16,609 nt of DNA from Paludibacter sp. (GCA_030655595.1 JAUSNQ010000131.1:1-16609), one strand, 5' to 3'; positions 5,326 through 15,267 are shown, counted from the first letter of the stretch. Numbers and translations: made by a program. Notes: generated by a model from the letters alone, not told the origin.

Positions 5326-6237
5326 ATGGAAAAACCCGTTTATCACGTACCTGCATTGCTTAGAGAAACCATTGAAGGATTAAGTATTAAGCCGGATGGA
5401 ATTTATGTTGACTGCACTTTTGGGGGTGGGGGGCATGCACGGGAAGTCCTGAAAAAATTAGATCAGCGTGGAAAGTTATTGGGTTTCGATCAGGATGAGG
5501 ATGCCTTCAAAAATATCATCGCTGATGAGCGGTTTATTTTTGTTCACAGCAATTTCAAGTACCTCAAGAATTTTCTGAAATTCCACAAGATTGAAAAAGT
5601 TGATGGGATTTTAGCCGATTTGGGTGTTTCTTTTCATCATTTCGATGAAGTTGAACGAGGGTTTTCATTTCGATATGATGGGAAATTGGATATGCGGATG
5701 AATAAAAAATCGAATCTGACGGCTGCTGTTGTACTGAATACTTATTCGGAAGAACAATTGGCAGATGTGTTTTATCTCTATGGTGAATTGCACAATTCCC
5801 GAAAAATTGCCCGCACACTTGTCAATCACCGAACGAAAGAACCCTTCAATAGAATTTTTGCGTTTATTGAAGTGTTGAAGCCATTCTTTGGAAGAGAAAA
5901 GGAGAAAAAAGACATGGCAAGGGTTTTTCAGGCATTGCGGATAGAAGTCAACCAGGAAATGGAAGTCTTAAAGTCATTGTTGAATCAAAGTGTTGAGGTG
6001 TTGCATGAGGAGGGGAGATTGGTGGTGCTGACTTATCATTCTTTGGAAGACAGGTTGGTGAAGAATTTCATCAAATCCGGGAATTTTGAAGGAAAACTAG
6101 AAAAAGATTTTTACGGAAATATCATTGCACCGATGAAGGCGATTAACAACAAAGTTATTGTTGCAGGCGATGAAGAGGTAGCGATAAATCCCAGAGCCAG
6201 GAGTGCGAAATTAAGAATTGCGACATTGAAAACTTAA
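5326..6237 (+). CDS. rsmH: 16S rRNA (cytosine(1402)-N(4))-methyltransferase RsmH
   Basis: RsmH (MraW) is a SAM-dependent enzyme that N4-methylates C1402 in the 16S rRNA decoding centre. The 303-residue length is usual. The Rossmann SAM motif is VDCTFGGGGHARE (residues 28-40) followed by the acidic GFDQDEDA (53-60). DGILADLGVS (93-102) is the catalytic-side block, then RGFSFRYDGKLDMRMN. The family helical insertion spans roughly residues 130-210, ending in ALRIEVNQE. The C-terminal part shows LTYHSLEDRLVKNF and INPRARSAKLR. The commonest form after DLGVS is a second Ser; here it is Phe (VSFHHFDE). The start has an A-rich leader and no Shine-Dalgarno sequence. It is the second dcw gene, 5 nt ahead of ftsL. 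Confidence 0.97.
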   Translation: MEKPVYHVPALLRETIEGLSIKPDGIYVDCTFGGGGHAREVLKKLDQRGKLLGFDQDEDAFKNIIADERFIFVHSNFKYLKNFLKFHKIEKVDGILADLGVSFHHFDEVERGFSFRYDGKLDMRMNKKSNLTAAVVLNTYSEEQLADVFYLYGELHNSRKIARTLVNHRTKEPFNRIFAFIEVLKPFFGREKEKKDMARVFQALRIEVNQEMEVLKSLLNQSVEVLHEEGRLVVLTYHSLEDRLVKNFIKSGNFEGKLEKDFYGNIIAPMKAINNKVIVAGDEEVAINPRARSAKLRIATLKT

Positions 6238-6242
6238 TCGAC

Positions 6243-6611
6243 ATGGCAGCATTTAAGAGATTAATAGATAAAGTTCGTCAAAGTGAAGATTTCTCCGATA
6301 TCAAATCGAGCAGTGTTCGCGATATTCTGAATGGCAATATTCTTACCAAGAAATTCATCAGAAAACAGTACATGCTGCTTGTTTTGCTTGTTTTGTTAAG
6401 CATCTTTTATATTGATAACCGATATGCCAGTGAAAAGCAAATTTCCCGCATTACGACACTTAAAAAGAATATCCAGGATGCCAAATATGAATCTTTGACT
6501 ATTTCAGCTGAGTTGATGGAAATCAGTCGGCAGTCGAACATTTATAAATTGATGCAAAGTAAGGGTATGCAATTAAAACCGGGTGACACCCCACCCATCG
6601 TAGTAGATTAG
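6243..6611 (+). CDS. ftsL: FtsL-like cell division protein
   Basis: A small bitopic divisome protein of the FtsL-like type found in Bacteroidota. It presumably pairs with a DivIC/FtsB-like partner and activates FtsW-FtsI; that role is taken from the family and the position between rsmH and ftsI. The 122 residues comprise a basic cytoplasmic N-terminus (1-41, with SSSVRDILNGNILTKKFIRK), one membrane helix (about 42-58, YMLLVLLVLLSIFYI), and a periplasmic helix with heptad-like spacing (about 60-100) expected to form a coiled coil. A short Pro-rich tail ends the protein. It lies 5 nt after rsmH and 13 nt before the PBP gene, so translation is probably coupled. The sequence diverges from E. coli FtsL, as is normal for this fast-evolving family. 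Confidence 0.88.
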   Translation: MAAFKRLIDKVRQSEDFSDIKSSSVRDILNGNILTKKFIRKQYMLLVLLVLLSIFYIDNRYASEKQISRITTLKKNIQDAKYESLTISAELMEISRQSNIYKLMQSKGMQLKPGDTPPIVVD

Positions 6612-6624
6612 TTATTGAAACACA

Positions 6625-8766
6625 ATGCCGGATAAACGTAAAAATATCGTCCTGAGGTTTGGAATAGTATACATTATTATTTCCATTCTCTTTTTGTTGG
6701 TGATATATAAAATCGTTGAGATTCAGTTTTTTGAGAGAGATGAATGGATGAAGCTCGCAGCAAAACAGAAAATTTCCGATATCATCGTGAAACCGAAAAG
6801 AGGAAATATCTTTGCCTCGGATGGTCGGTTACTTGCGAGCTCCATCCCTACCTATTATGTCTATATGGATTTAAGGGTTCCCGCTTTGCATCTGAATGAA
6901 GGGAAACTGTTTTATGATAACATTGACTCGCTTTCCATCTCTTTGTCAAACTTTTTTGGTGACAGATCTCCTGCCGTTTATAAAAAATTGATTCACAAGG
7001 GCTACCTTGAGGGAAAGGGCGAATTGATGTTGTATCCGAAAAGAATTTCATATTCTCAACTCAAAGATTTACGGAAATTACCGTTGTTTCGATTAGGAAG
7101 AAGCAGAAGCGGACTGATTACCAAAGAATATGTTAGGCGGGTGAAACCTTTTGGTTCGCTTGCGTCGCGTACCATCGGGGATGTTTATGCTGACGAAGTT
7201 AAGGGAGGCAGAAGCGGTATTGAAGGTTCTTTTGATGATCAACTCGTGGGCATCGCAGGGGTTTCGACGCGTCAGAAAGTTGCCAATAAATACATCGAGA
7301 CCGTTGAGGTAGAACCGGTTGATGGTTTGGATATATACACCACGATTGACATCGAAATACAGGATATTGCCGAAAAAGCATTGAGGGATACCATTGCAGG
7401 ACTTGGAGCGCAGTCGGGTTGCATTGTGGTAATGGAGGTGCAGACCGGCGAAATTAAGGCCATGGTCAATCTCGATTATAACGAGAAAACACAAACCTAT
7501 TATGAAGGTGCAAATCATGCGTTAACCGACCGGGTGGAGCCGGGTTCGACCTTCAAGATCGCATCATTGATTGCCGTGCTTGATGAAGGCAAGGTAAAGG
7601 TATCGGATGTTATTGATACGGGTAATGGATTATTTCCCATTGCAAACAGGATCATGAGAGACCACAACCATCACCGTGGCGGATATGGTAGACTGCGTGT
7701 GGATGAAATTATTCATGCATCATCGAACGTCGGCACATCTAAAATGGTCATGAAATCTTTTGAAGACAACCCGGAAAAGTATATTGAGAAACTATACGAC
7801 CTGAGATTGAATGATTCGCTGCCAATACAGATGAAAGGTGTCGCCAGACCTTGGATTAAACATCCTAAAAAGGACAAGAAAGAATGGTATAAGACTTCTC
7901 TGGCCTGGATTTCTATCGGTTATGAGACAAAAATTCCTCCAATTTATACACTTACCTTATACAATGCAATTGCCAATCAGGGTAAAATGGTGAAGCCCTT
8001 GTTTGTTAGGCACATCAAGAGAAATGGTGAGATTGTGCAGACTTATGAAACAGAAGTCTTGAAAGAGTCGATTTGTAAACCATCAACGCTGAAAGATGTA
8101 CAAGAGGTGATGCTCGGTGTGATTGAAGGCAAGTACGCCACCGCAAAAAGTGCGAAATCGGATATCGTCAGCATTGCAGGTAAAACGGGTACTGCTCAGA
8201 TTTCTCAGGGTAGTCTTGGTTATAGAGCGGGGCAGACGAAATACAACGTTTCTTTCTGCGGGTATTTTCCGGCGGATAATCCGAAATATACAGCAATTGT
8301 TGTGCTGACTGCTCCTCAAGGTACTCCATCCGGCGGTAGGATGGCGGGAAGTATTTTTAAGAAAGTGGCGGAACGCACCATGCTTATGAAATCAAGCTGG
8401 TCGCCGGAACGATTTGCCAACGACTCTATCAGGCAAACCCCATTTTTACCACTTGTGAAAAGTGGTAATGCGCAGTCGTTGAGGCGGGTTGTTGAAACGC
8501 TGAATATTCCTGTAGAAAATCAGGCCATGAGCGGTTGGGTGCAACAACACTGCAATGAAGGAAGCGAGTTGAGTTTGGTTGCCTATTCTATTCACAGGGG
8601 ATTGGTTCCGGATGTGCGTGGAATGGGTGCAAAAGATGCTTTTTATATGCTCGGTAATTTGGGTATGGAAGTTAAATTGAAGGGGCGCGGAAAAGTGGTG
8701 GCTCAAAGTCTGACTCCAGGGTCTAAATTGCTTGAAGGTGGTTTGATAGAATTAATATTACAATAA
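6625..8766 (+). CDS. ftsI: Septal penicillin-binding protein, class B, with PASTA domain
   Basis: Monofunctional class B PBP that cross-links septal peptidoglycan as the transpeptidase partner of FtsW. Of its 713 residues, a short cytoplasmic tail is followed by one membrane anchor (about 10-32). The dimerisation/pedestal region contains [16 protein letters not shown] (55-71) and [15 protein letters not shown] (195-209). The transpeptidase domain has all three active-site motifs: S308-T-F-K311 in EPGSTFK, S366-S-N368, and K520-T-G522 in GKTGTAQ. Residues 659-713 ([22 protein letters not shown] onward) form one PASTA domain. E. coli FtsI (588 residues) lacks PASTA, whereas Bacteroidota division PBPs commonly carry it, so the extra length is expected. 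The gene is 13 nt from murE. All catalytic residues are intact. Confidence 0.95.
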   Translation: MPDKRKNIVLRFGIVYIIISILFLLVIYKIVEIQFFERDEWMKLAAKQKISDIIVKPKRGNIFASDGRLLASSIPTYYVYMDLRVPALHLNEGKLFYDNIDSLSISLSNFFGDRSPAVYKKLIHKGYLEGKGELMLYPKRISYSQLKDLRKLPLFRLGRSRSGLITKEYVRRVKPFGSLASRTIGDVYADEVKGGRSGIEGSFDDQLVGIAGVSTRQKVANKYIETVEVEPVDGLDIYTTIDIEIQDIAEKALRDTIAGLGAQSGCIVVMEVQTGEIKAMVNLDYNEKTQTYYEGANHALTDRVEPGSTFKIASLIAVLDEGKVKVSDVIDTGNGLFPIANRIMRDHNHHRGGYGRLRVDEIIHASSNVGTSKMVMKSFEDNPEKYIEKLYDLRLNDSLPIQMKGVARPWIKHPKKDKKEWYKTSLAWISIGYETKIPPIYTLTLYNAIANQGKMVKPLFVRHIKRNGEIVQTYETEVLKESICKPSTLKDVQEVMLGVIEGKYATAKSAKSDIVSIAGKTGTAQISQGSLGYRAGQTKYNVSFCGYFPADNPKYTAIVVLTAPQGTPSGGRMAGSIFKKVAERTMLMKSSWSPERFANDSIRQTPFLPLVKSGNAQSLRRVVETLNIPVENQAMSGWVQQHCNEGSELSLVAYSIHRGLVPDVRGMGAKDAFYMLGNLGMEVKLKGRGKVVAQSLTPGSKLLEGGLIELILQ

Positions 8767-8779
8767 AATCAAGAAAACA

Positions 8780-10243
8780 ATGACCGATACACTTTTAAAT
8801 GAACTCATCCTGGATATACCGATTGTTGCAAGCATCGGTAATACTGAGGTGCCGGTTACGGGAATTGAATTTGACTCCCGGAAAGTTGTTGCCGGAAATA
8901 TATTCGTGGCAACAAGAGGTACGGCCGTTGATGGTCACAATTTTATAGCGACTGCCATTGAAAATGGTGCTGTGGCTGTTGTTTGTGAAAGCATGCCGGA
9001 AACGTTGCATGCTCAGGTTGTGTATATGCAGGTTAAAAACAGTGCCGAGACATTGGGTTATCTTGCTGCTGCTTGGTACGATTATCCATCTTCGAAACTG
9101 ACTTTGGTTGGTGTGACCGGAACCAATGGCAAAACAACCATAGCAACTTTACTCTACCAGTTATTCAGGGAATTAGGAAATAAAGTTGGGTTGTTATCGA
9201 CCGTTTGTAATTATATTGATGATGAGGCGGTGGAAGCTACGCATACTACGCCCGATGCGCTGACATTAAACGGATTACTTCATAAGATGGTGGAGGCTGG
9301 TTGCAACTATGCTTTCATGGAGGTTAGTTCTCATGCAATTGAGCAAGGACGCATTGCCGGTCTTGACTTTGATGGTGGTGTGTTTACAAACTTAACACGT
9401 GACCACATCGACTATCACCTCACTTTTGAAAATTACCTGAAAGCCAAGAAGACATTTTTTGATCAATTGCCGGAAGATAGTTTTGCATTGACTAATCTGG
9501 ATGATAAAAACGGCATGGTGATGTTGCAAAATACCAAAGCCAGAAAAATCACATATTCCCTCAGGGGGTTGGCCGACTTTAAAACCAAAATTTTAGAACA
9601 TAGCTTTGATGGGATGTTGCTGGATATGAATGAGAAAGAAGTGAATGTTTCTTTCATCGGACGATTCAATGCCAGTAACCTGACTGCCGTTTTTGGTACT
9701 GCTGTTGCATTGGGAGCCGACGAAATGGAAGTGTTGAGGATTATCAGTGCTTTGGGTTCCGTGTCGGGTCGTTTCGAGACTTTGCGCGCCCCCGCTGGTT
9801 TCACGGCTATTGTGGATTATGCACATACGCCTGATGCGTTGAATAATGTCATCTCAACCATCAATCAGATTTTGCAGGGAGGAGGCCGGCTGATAACAGT
9901 CGTGGGATGTGGCGGCAACCGCGATAAAGGAAAAAGACCGATGATGGCACGGGAAGCTGTGGATGGAAGCTGGAAGGCAATTTTAACCTCTGACAATCCG
10001 CGCTTTGAAGACCCGCAAGATATTCTCAACGACATGTTGGCAGGATTGGATGTGATTCAGAAAGCGAAAAGTCTGACCATCATCGACCGCCGTGAAGCCA
10101 TTAAAACTGCCTGCGCCCTCGCTCAACCCGGAGATGTGGTGCTGGTAGCAGGAAAAGGTCACGAAGATTATCAGATTATTCAAGGCGTAAAATATCATTT
10201 TGATGATAGAGAAGAAGTTAGATCACTAATCATTAACCACTAA
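8780..10243 (+). CDS. murE: UDP-MurNAc-tripeptide synthetase, meso-DAP adding
   Basis: MurE adds the third stem-peptide residue to UDP-MurNAc-L-Ala-D-Glu, using ATP, in the cytoplasm. The 487 residues show the three Mur ligase domains. The N-terminal UDP-binding domain has [17 protein letters not shown]. The central ATPase domain has the P-loop GTNGKTT (114-120), [30 protein letters not shown] and the carbamylated-lysine segment YLKAKKTFF. The C-terminal domain begins near VSGRFE (328-333) and includes DYAHTPDAL and [12 protein letters not shown] at 405-408 is the known marker for meso-diaminopimelate as substrate; lysine-adding enzymes lack it. This predicts A1-gamma-type, DAP-containing peptidoglycan. 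murF, which often follows murE in other phyla, is absent here and mraY comes next after 12 nt. Confidence 0.97.
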   Translation: MTDTLLNELILDIPIVASIGNTEVPVTGIEFDSRKVVAGNIFVATRGTAVDGHNFIATAIENGAVAVVCESMPETLHAQVVYMQVKNSAETLGYLAAAWYDYPSSKLTLVGVTGTNGKTTIATLLYQLFRELGNKVGLLSTVCNYIDDEAVEATHTTPDALTLNGLLHKMVEAGCNYAFMEVSSHAIEQGRIAGLDFDGGVFTNLTRDHIDYHLTFENYLKAKKTFFDQLPEDSFALTNLDDKNGMVMLQNTKARKITYSLRGLADFKTKILEHSFDGMLLDMNEKEVNVSFIGRFNASNLTAVFGTAVALGADEMEVLRIISALGSVSGRFETLRAPAGFTAIVDYAHTPDALNNVISTINQILQGGGRLITVVGCGGNRDKGKRPMMAREAVDGSWKAILTSDNPRFEDPQDILNDMLAGLDVIQKAKSLTIIDRREAIKTACALAQPGDVVLVAGKGHEDYQIIQGVKYHFDDREEVRSLIINH

Positions 10244-10255
10244 TCACTATTAAAC

Positions 10256-11521
10256 ATGCTCTACTACCTCTTTACATACTTAGACAAAGCTTTTGATTTC
10301 CCCGGAGCAGGGATGTTCAACTACATTTCTTTCCGTACGGGAGTGACATTTATTCTGGCTTTGATGCTTTCTACTCTTTTTGGCAGAAAGATTATCGATT
10401 ATCTGCAACGTAAACAGATTGGAGAAACGGTGCGCGACTTGGGATTGGAAGGACAAATGTCGAAAAAAGGAACGCCTACCATGGGTGGTGTCATTATCAT
10501 CATTGCGATTCTGATTCCGACCTTGCTGTTTGCCCGACTCGACAACATCTACATCGTCCTGATGATTATTACAACGGTGTGGTTAGGAGCCATTGGCTTT
10601 CTGGATGATTATATCAAGGTTTTCAAGAAAAACAAAGAAGGCCTGAGCGGCAAATTTAAAATTGTGGGGCAGGTCGGACTGGGTTTGATTGTTGGTTTAA
10701 CGCTATACCTGAGTCCTGATGTGGTAATCCGCGAGAATATTGAAGTGAAAGGCGATAATAGAAGGGTAGAAGAAGTACATTATGCACAACACGATGTTAA
10801 ATCAACTAAATCAACCATTCCATTTTTCAAGAATAACAACCTCAATTATGCAGATGCCTTCAAATCTTTGGGTGATCAATCGCAATTCTATGGCTGGATG
10901 TTGTTTGTGCTGGTTGTAATTTTTATTGTAACTGCCGTGTCGAATGGGGCGAATATGACTGATGGGTTAGACGGATTAGCAACAGGTTCTTCGGCCATCA
11001 TCGGGGTGATTCTCGGGATACTGGCTTATGTTTCGGGTAACGTAAATTATGCGGGTTATCTAAATATCATGTATATCCCCGGTACGGGTGAAATGGTGGT
11101 GTTTGCTGGTGCTTTTATTGGTGCCACCATTGGTTTCCTTTGGTATAATTCATATCCTGCTCAGGTGTTTATGGGCGATACGGGCAGTCTGACCATTGGT
11201 GGTATCATCGCAGTTTTTGCCATTGCTACGCGAAAAGAGTTGTTGATTCCGATTTTATGCGGTGTGTTTTTAGTCGAGAATTTATCGGTGATGATGCAGG
11301 TCGGATATTTTAAATATACAAAAAGAAGATATGGCGAAGGGAGGCGCATTTTCAAGATGGCACCTTTGCATCACCATTATCAGAAGCCGGGGGATGGAAG
11401 TGTTCCTGCGTTGATTCAGAATCCGAAGCTTCCAATGCCAGAATCGAAAATTGTGATTCGGTTTTGGATCGTAGGTTTGATTTTGGGGGCGTTAACGATT
11501 ATAACATTAAAAATCAGATAG
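10256..11521 (+). CDS. mraY: Phospho-MurNAc-pentapeptide transferase MraY
   Basis: MraY is the integral membrane enzyme that transfers phospho-MurNAc-pentapeptide to undecaprenyl phosphate, making lipid I. The 421 residues carry the conserved catalytic blocks: TPTMGGVII (73-80), GFLDDYIKV with Asp117-Asp118, [12 protein letters not shown] (233-244), MGDTGSL with Asp308, and the cytoplasmic MAPLHHHYQ with His372-374. About ten hydrophobic segments are visible. It is some 60 residues longer than E. coli MraY (360). Most of the excess is a polar stretch at about 154-210, between the helix after [13 protein letters not shown] and the one starting [10 protein letters not shown]. Longer MraY of this kind is usual in Bacteroidota. 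The stop codon TAG is directly followed by an ATG that opens a 17-codon frame reaching murD. Confidence 0.96.
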   Translation: MLYYLFTYLDKAFDFPGAGMFNYISFRTGVTFILALMLSTLFGRKIIDYLQRKQIGETVRDLGLEGQMSKKGTPTMGGVIIIIAILIPTLLFARLDNIYIVLMIITTVWLGAIGFLDDYIKVFKKNKEGLSGKFKIVGQVGLGLIVGLTLYLSPDVVIRENIEVKGDNRRVEEVHYAQHDVKSTKSTIPFFKNNNLNYADAFKSLGDQSQFYGWMLFVLVVIFIVTAVSNGANMTDGLDGLATGSSAIIGVILGILAYVSGNVNYAGYLNIMYIPGTGEMVVFAGAFIGATIGFLWYNSYPAQVFMGDTGSLTIGGIIAVFAIATRKELLIPILCGVFLVENLSVMMQVGYFKYTKRRYGEGRRIFKMAPLHHHYQKPGDGSVPALIQNPKLPMPESKIVIRFWIVGLILGALTIITLKIR

Positions 11522-11575
11522 ATGAAGCCATACATGTCTTATATGCCTTATATGGTTCAAATAAATAGTAAATGA
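11522..11575 (+). other. 17-codon bridging ORF between mraY and murD
   Basis: An ATG directly abuts the mraY TAG, and the frame runs MKPYMSYMPYMVQINSK to a TGA that overlaps the murD start as ATGA. The middle is three degenerate 9-bp units (TACATGTCT, TATATGCCT, TATATGGTT), giving the YMS-YMP-YMV repeat. It may carry ribosomes from mraY into murD, or be a small tandem repeat that happens to stay open. No homology is recognised. Confidence 0.3.
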
Positions 11576-12906
11576 AGAGAATAGTTGTTTTAGGTGCAGG
11601 TGAAAGCGGAACGGGTGCGGCAGTACTCGCGAAAAAGCAGGGTTTTGATGTTTTTGTTTCGGATATGGCCGAAATCAAACCATCTTATAAATCGCTGTTG
11701 GATAAGCATGAAGTTGCCTGGGAAGAAAAACAACATACCGAAGCCATCATTTTAAACGCTGATGAGATAGTCAAAAGTCCGGGTATTCCGGATAAAGCAC
11801 CGTTGATTCAAAAAGTGATTGGATGCGGAATTAAGATTATCTCAGAAATTGAATTTGCCGGCAGATTTACAAACTCGAAAATGATTTGCATAACCGGAAG
11901 TAACGGTAAAACGACGACTACTTCGCTTATTTTTCACATCCTGAAAAAAGCGGGATTGGATGTCGGACTTGCAGGCAATATCGGAAATAGTCTGGCTTTG
12001 CAGGTTGCACTGGAGCCACACGCTTATTATGTGATTGAACTGAGCAGTTTTCAACTCGATCACATGTTTGATTTCAAGGCTGATATCGCAATTTTGCTCA
12101 ATATAACTCCCGATCACTTAGATCGTTATGCCTATCAATTTCAGCATTATATCGATGCTAAATTCAGGATAACACAGAATCAGACGGAAAAGGATTCTTT
12201 TATCTATTGGGAAGATGATCCTGTCATCAAGGCAGAATTATCCAAACGGAAAATTGAATCTGCCATTTATCCCTTTGCTTTAAAAAGGACAGAAAAAACA
12301 AAAGCATTCATTCAAGAAGAAAAAATAATCATCGACACCCTCAAATCATTATTCATCATGCCAACATCAGAATTAGTACTTCAAGGAATTCACAACACCT
12401 ACAACACCATGGCCGCTGGTTTGGCTGCAACGATTCTGGAAGTAAAAAAGGAAAATATTCGCCAGTCCTTGCTCGATTTTCAGGGCGTGGAACACCGACT
12501 GGAATATGTGGCTACAGTTCGGGATGTGAAGTTTATCAATGATTCGAAAGCGACAAACGTGAATTCGTGCTGGTATGCTTTGCAAAGCATGAAAACGCCG
12601 GTTGTTTTGATTTTAGGTGGAACCGATAAAGGGAATGATTATACGGAGATAGAGCAGTTGGTGAAGGAAAAAGTCAGGGCTTTGGTCTTTTTGGGTCTCG
12701 ATAATCAACCATTACACGCTTTTTTTGATGGCAAAAAGGATCAAATTGTGGATGTTACCTCAATGAGCGATGCTATACACGCAGCTTATGCATTATCGCA
12801 GGAGGGCGATACCGTACTTTTATCACCCTGTTGTGCGAGTTTTGATTTGTTTCAGGATTACGAAGATCGCGGCAGACAATTTAAAACTTGTGTCAGAAAC
12901 TTATAA
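11572..12906 (+). CDS. murD: UDP-MurNAc-L-alanine--D-glutamate ligase
   Basis: MurD adds D-glutamate to UDP-MurNAc-L-Ala with ATP, the second amino-acid step of the cytoplasmic peptidoglycan pathway. The 444 residues show an N-terminal Rossmann-like nucleotide domain (VVLGAGESGTGAA), the KSPGIP block (68-73), and the P-loop GSNGKTTTT (109-117). Then come AGNIGNS, IELSSFQLD, NITPDHLDRY, the HRLEY domain junction, and the C-terminal domain with NDSKATNVNS, GGTDKGNDY and LSPCCASFDLFQDYEDRG. The sequence is complete, with typical length. Its ATG overlaps the TGA of a 17-codon frame that begins at the mraY stop, so reinitiation is plausible. It is followed after 20 nt by ftsW. Confidence 0.97.
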   Translation: MKRIVVLGAGESGTGAAVLAKKQGFDVFVSDMAEIKPSYKSLLDKHEVAWEEKQHTEAIILNADEIVKSPGIPDKAPLIQKVIGCGIKIISEIEFAGRFTNSKMICITGSNGKTTTTSLIFHILKKAGLDVGLAGNIGNSLALQVALEPHAYYVIELSSFQLDHMFDFKADIAILLNITPDHLDRYAYQFQHYIDAKFRITQNQTEKDSFIYWEDDPVIKAELSKRKIESAIYPFALKRTEKTKAFIQEEKIIIDTLKSLFIMPTSELVLQGIHNTYNTMAAGLAATILEVKKENIRQSLLDFQGVEHRLEYVATVRDVKFINDSKATNVNSCWYALQSMKTPVVLILGGTDKGNDYTEIEQLVKEKVRALVFLGLDNQPLHAFFDGKKDQIVDVTSMSDAIHAAYALSQEGDTVLLSPCCASFDLFQDYEDRGRQFKTCVRNL

Positions 12907-12926
12907 ATTGAACTAACAAGACTGAG

Positions 12927-14150
12927 ATGGACTCACTGATAAAAAAATATCTGAAAGGTGATGCGGCTTTATGGGCTGTCTTTATCGGCCTATGCGTCAT
13001 TTCAGCGGTCGAGATGTATAGTGCTTCGAGTACCCTGGCGTACAAGTCGATTAGTCATACCGCACCCATGTTCCGACATGTGATATTTTTAGGGATGGGG
13101 GCAATGATTGTGTTTTTGGTACACCTGATTCCGTATCGGTATATCCGAATCGGTGCTTTTGTGATGCTTGCTTTTTCTCTTGTAACACTCATTCTCGTTT
13201 TATTCAAAGGGAAATCGGAGAATGATGCCACACGTTGGTTGGAAGTGGGAGGTTTTCAGTTTCAGCCTTCCGAGTTGGGTAAGTTGTCGCTGATTATCAT
13301 TGCCGCCGATTTTATTGCCCGTATCAAAAACTCGGTGGAAAACGAGCAAAAGTTTTTTAGGATACTGATGATTATCTCGGGAGTAGTTTGCTCCCTCATT
13401 TTATTGGAGAATTTCTCAACGGCAGTCTTGTTGTTTGGCGTTATTTACATCATGATGTTTATCGGTAAGATATCAGGAAAGAAGCTTTCATTCTTGTTGG
13501 TGGGATTAGTGGCAGTGGCATTATTCGGATATACCACCATCAAAATTATGCCGGAAGAGAACATGCCCAAGATGTTCGACAGGGGTTATACCTGGGTCAA
13601 TCGAATTGACAGGTTTTTCGTTGATGAAGGTGAAACGGAAAGCAAATATGTAATCAACGATCAGAATTTGCAGGTTCAGCATGGGCGCATTGCCATTGCC
13701 AGGGGCGGGGTGACGGGTGTCATGCCGGGTAACAGTGTGCAAAGGGATTTTCTGCCTCAGGCTTATTCCGATTTTATATATGCCATTATTGTTGAAGAAC
13801 TTGGATTGATAGGAGGAGTTTTTGTCATCCTCTTGTACATGATTTTGCTTTTCAGGGCAGGTCGAATCGCAACCATGAGTAAAACCGTTTTTCCGGCTAT
13901 TTTGGTAATCGGGTTGTCGCTCATGATTGTCCTCCAGGCATTTGTCAGCATGGCTGTTGCGACCAGCTTGGGGCCGGTGACTGGTCAGCCGCTGCCCATG
14001 ATCAGTCGCGGAGGTACCTCTATCCTGATTACCAGTATCTATTTCGGGATACTGTTGGGTGTGACTCGTCAGATTAAAGAAGAACAGAATATCAATAATT
14101 CACTAACGGAAGAAATTGTCATCGAGGAAGACGACGATGGCGAAATATAA
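12927..14150 (+). CDS. ftsW: Septal peptidoglycan polymerase FtsW (SEDS)
   Basis: FtsW is a SEDS-family glycosyltransferase that polymerises lipid II at the septum together with the class B PBP encoded earlier in the cluster. The 407 residues have about ten hydrophobic helices and family blocks FQPSELGKL (112-120), RGGVTGVMPGNS (259-270), LPQAYSDFIYAIIVEELG (276-293) and MISRGGTSIL (358-367). Asp282 in YSDFIYA corresponds to the catalytic aspartate known in RodA and FtsW. A large extracytoplasmic loop lies around 205-280. The C-terminus is strikingly acidic (EEIVIEEDDDGEI) and presumably cytoplasmic. RodA is the alternative identity, but the dcw position beside murG and murD argues for FtsW. 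The gene ends 3 nt before murG. Confidence 0.95.
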   Translation: MDSLIKKYLKGDAALWAVFIGLCVISAVEMYSASSTLAYKSISHTAPMFRHVIFLGMGAMIVFLVHLIPYRYIRIGAFVMLAFSLVTLILVLFKGKSENDATRWLEVGGFQFQPSELGKLSLIIIAADFIARIKNSVENEQKFFRILMIISGVVCSLILLENFSTAVLLFGVIYIMMFIGKISGKKLSFLLVGLVAVALFGYTTIKIMPEENMPKMFDRGYTWVNRIDRFFVDEGETESKYVINDQNLQVQHGRIAIARGGVTGVMPGNSVQRDFLPQAYSDFIYAIIVEELGLIGGVFVILLYMILLFRAGRIATMSKTVFPAILVIGLSLMIVLQAFVSMAVATSLGPVTGQPLPMISRGGTSILITSIYFGILLGVTRQIKEEQNINNSLTEEIVIEEDDDGEI

Positions 14151-14153
14151 GCA

Positions 14154-15251
14154 ATGAAACACAAATTTATCATAAGTGGCGGCGGCACAGGCGGACATAT
14201 ATTTCCAGCCATCAGCATTGCGAATGCCTTGCAGGTAAAATTTCCGGATGCCGAGATTTTGTTCGTAGGAGCTATCGGCAGGATGGAGATGGAGCGCGTT
14301 CCAGCAGCCGGCTATCAAATTGAAGGGTTGCCGGTCAGCGGATTCGACCGAAAAAACATGCTGCGCAACATCGTAGTTTTATGGAACCTGATGCGCAGCC
14401 TGTATAAAGCAAGGAAGATAATCCGACGATTTAAACCGGACATTGCCATAGGAGTCGGCGGTTATGCCAGTGCGCCTGTATTGCGTGCAGCTTCGGCTTT
14501 TGGCGTGCCGACTTTAATTCAGGAGCAGAATTCTTACGCCGGCGTGACCAATAAACTATTGGCGAAAAGGGCATCTCGAATCTGTGTTGCTTACGATGAT
14601 ATGGGGCATTTCTTTCCGAAGGATAAAATTATTAAAACCGGCAATCCGGTGCGACAGGATTTGTTTGCCGTTAAACCGAAAGATCCAAAGGCCTTTGAGT
14701 TTTTTGGATTTGATGCTGCTAAAAAGACCATCCTGATTGTTGGCGGAAGTTTGGGTGCCCGTACCATCAACCAAAGTGTGATTGCTCATTTAGACAAACT
14801 CGCAAAAGCTGACATACAGGTTATCTGGCAAACGGGTAAGTTTTACATTGATGATGCAAAGAAAGCATTTCAGTCATTTACAACCAGTCAGATTTACATT
14901 ACGGAGTTTGTGTCGCGTATGGATTATGCATATTCAGTTGCCGATTTGGTCATTTCGCGTGCCGGTGCCAGTTCGATTTCGGAGTTGTGTCTGCTTGCAA
15001 AACCTGTAATTTTGGTGCCATCTCCCAATGTGGCGGAAGACCATCAAACGAAAAATGCCATGGCATTGGTTAAAAAGGATGCTGCTGTGATGATTACTGA
15101 TACGAACGCTCGTGAAGAAATGATTACCCGGGCGTTAAAATTGGTTTTCGATGATAAGAAATTAATGGATTTAAGCAAAAATATACTTACTTTAGCGGAG
15201 CAAAATTCGGCGGAAAGAATCGCAGATGAAGTGGAAAAAATTATCAAATAG
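14154..15251 (+). CDS. murG: Lipid II synthase MurG (GlcNAc transferase)
   Basis: MurG is a GT-B glycosyltransferase (family GT28) on the cytoplasmic face of the membrane. It transfers GlcNAc from UDP-GlcNAc to lipid I to make lipid II, the substrate of FtsW. The 365 residues include the glycine-rich G-loop SGGGTGGHIFPA (8-19) and GVGGYASAP (100-108) in the acceptor domain, and IQEQNSYAGVTNK (122-134). The donor domain has VGGSLGARTIN (196-206), RAGASSISEL (269-278) and AEDHQTKNA (294-302). All expected motifs are present and the length is normal. The start 3 nt after the ftsW stop suggests tight translational coupling; murC follows after 16 nt. Confidence 0.97.
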   Translation: MKHKFIISGGGTGGHIFPAISIANALQVKFPDAEILFVGAIGRMEMERVPAAGYQIEGLPVSGFDRKNMLRNIVVLWNLMRSLYKARKIIRRFKPDIAIGVGGYASAPVLRAASAFGVPTLIQEQNSYAGVTNKLLAKRASRICVAYDDMGHFFPKDKIIKTGNPVRQDLFAVKPKDPKAFEFFGFDAAKKTILIVGGSLGARTINQSVIAHLDKLAKADIQVIWQTGKFYIDDAKKAFQSFTTSQIYITEFVSRMDYAYSVADLVISRAGASSISELCLLAKPVILVPSPNVAEDHQTKNAMALVKKDAAVMITDTNAREEMITRALKLVFDDKKLMDLSKNILTLAEQNSAERIADEVEKIIK

Positions 15252-15267
15252 ATTTTAACTAAATCAA

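Noticed and set aside
7093..7518. 141-codon minus-strand open frame inside ftsI
   Set aside because: Antisense to the conserved PBP coding sequence, with no family features and no promoter or spacing support.
9463..9804. 113-codon minus-strand open frame inside murE
   Set aside because: It lies wholly antisense to conserved murE codons and shows no recognisable domain; a shadow frame.
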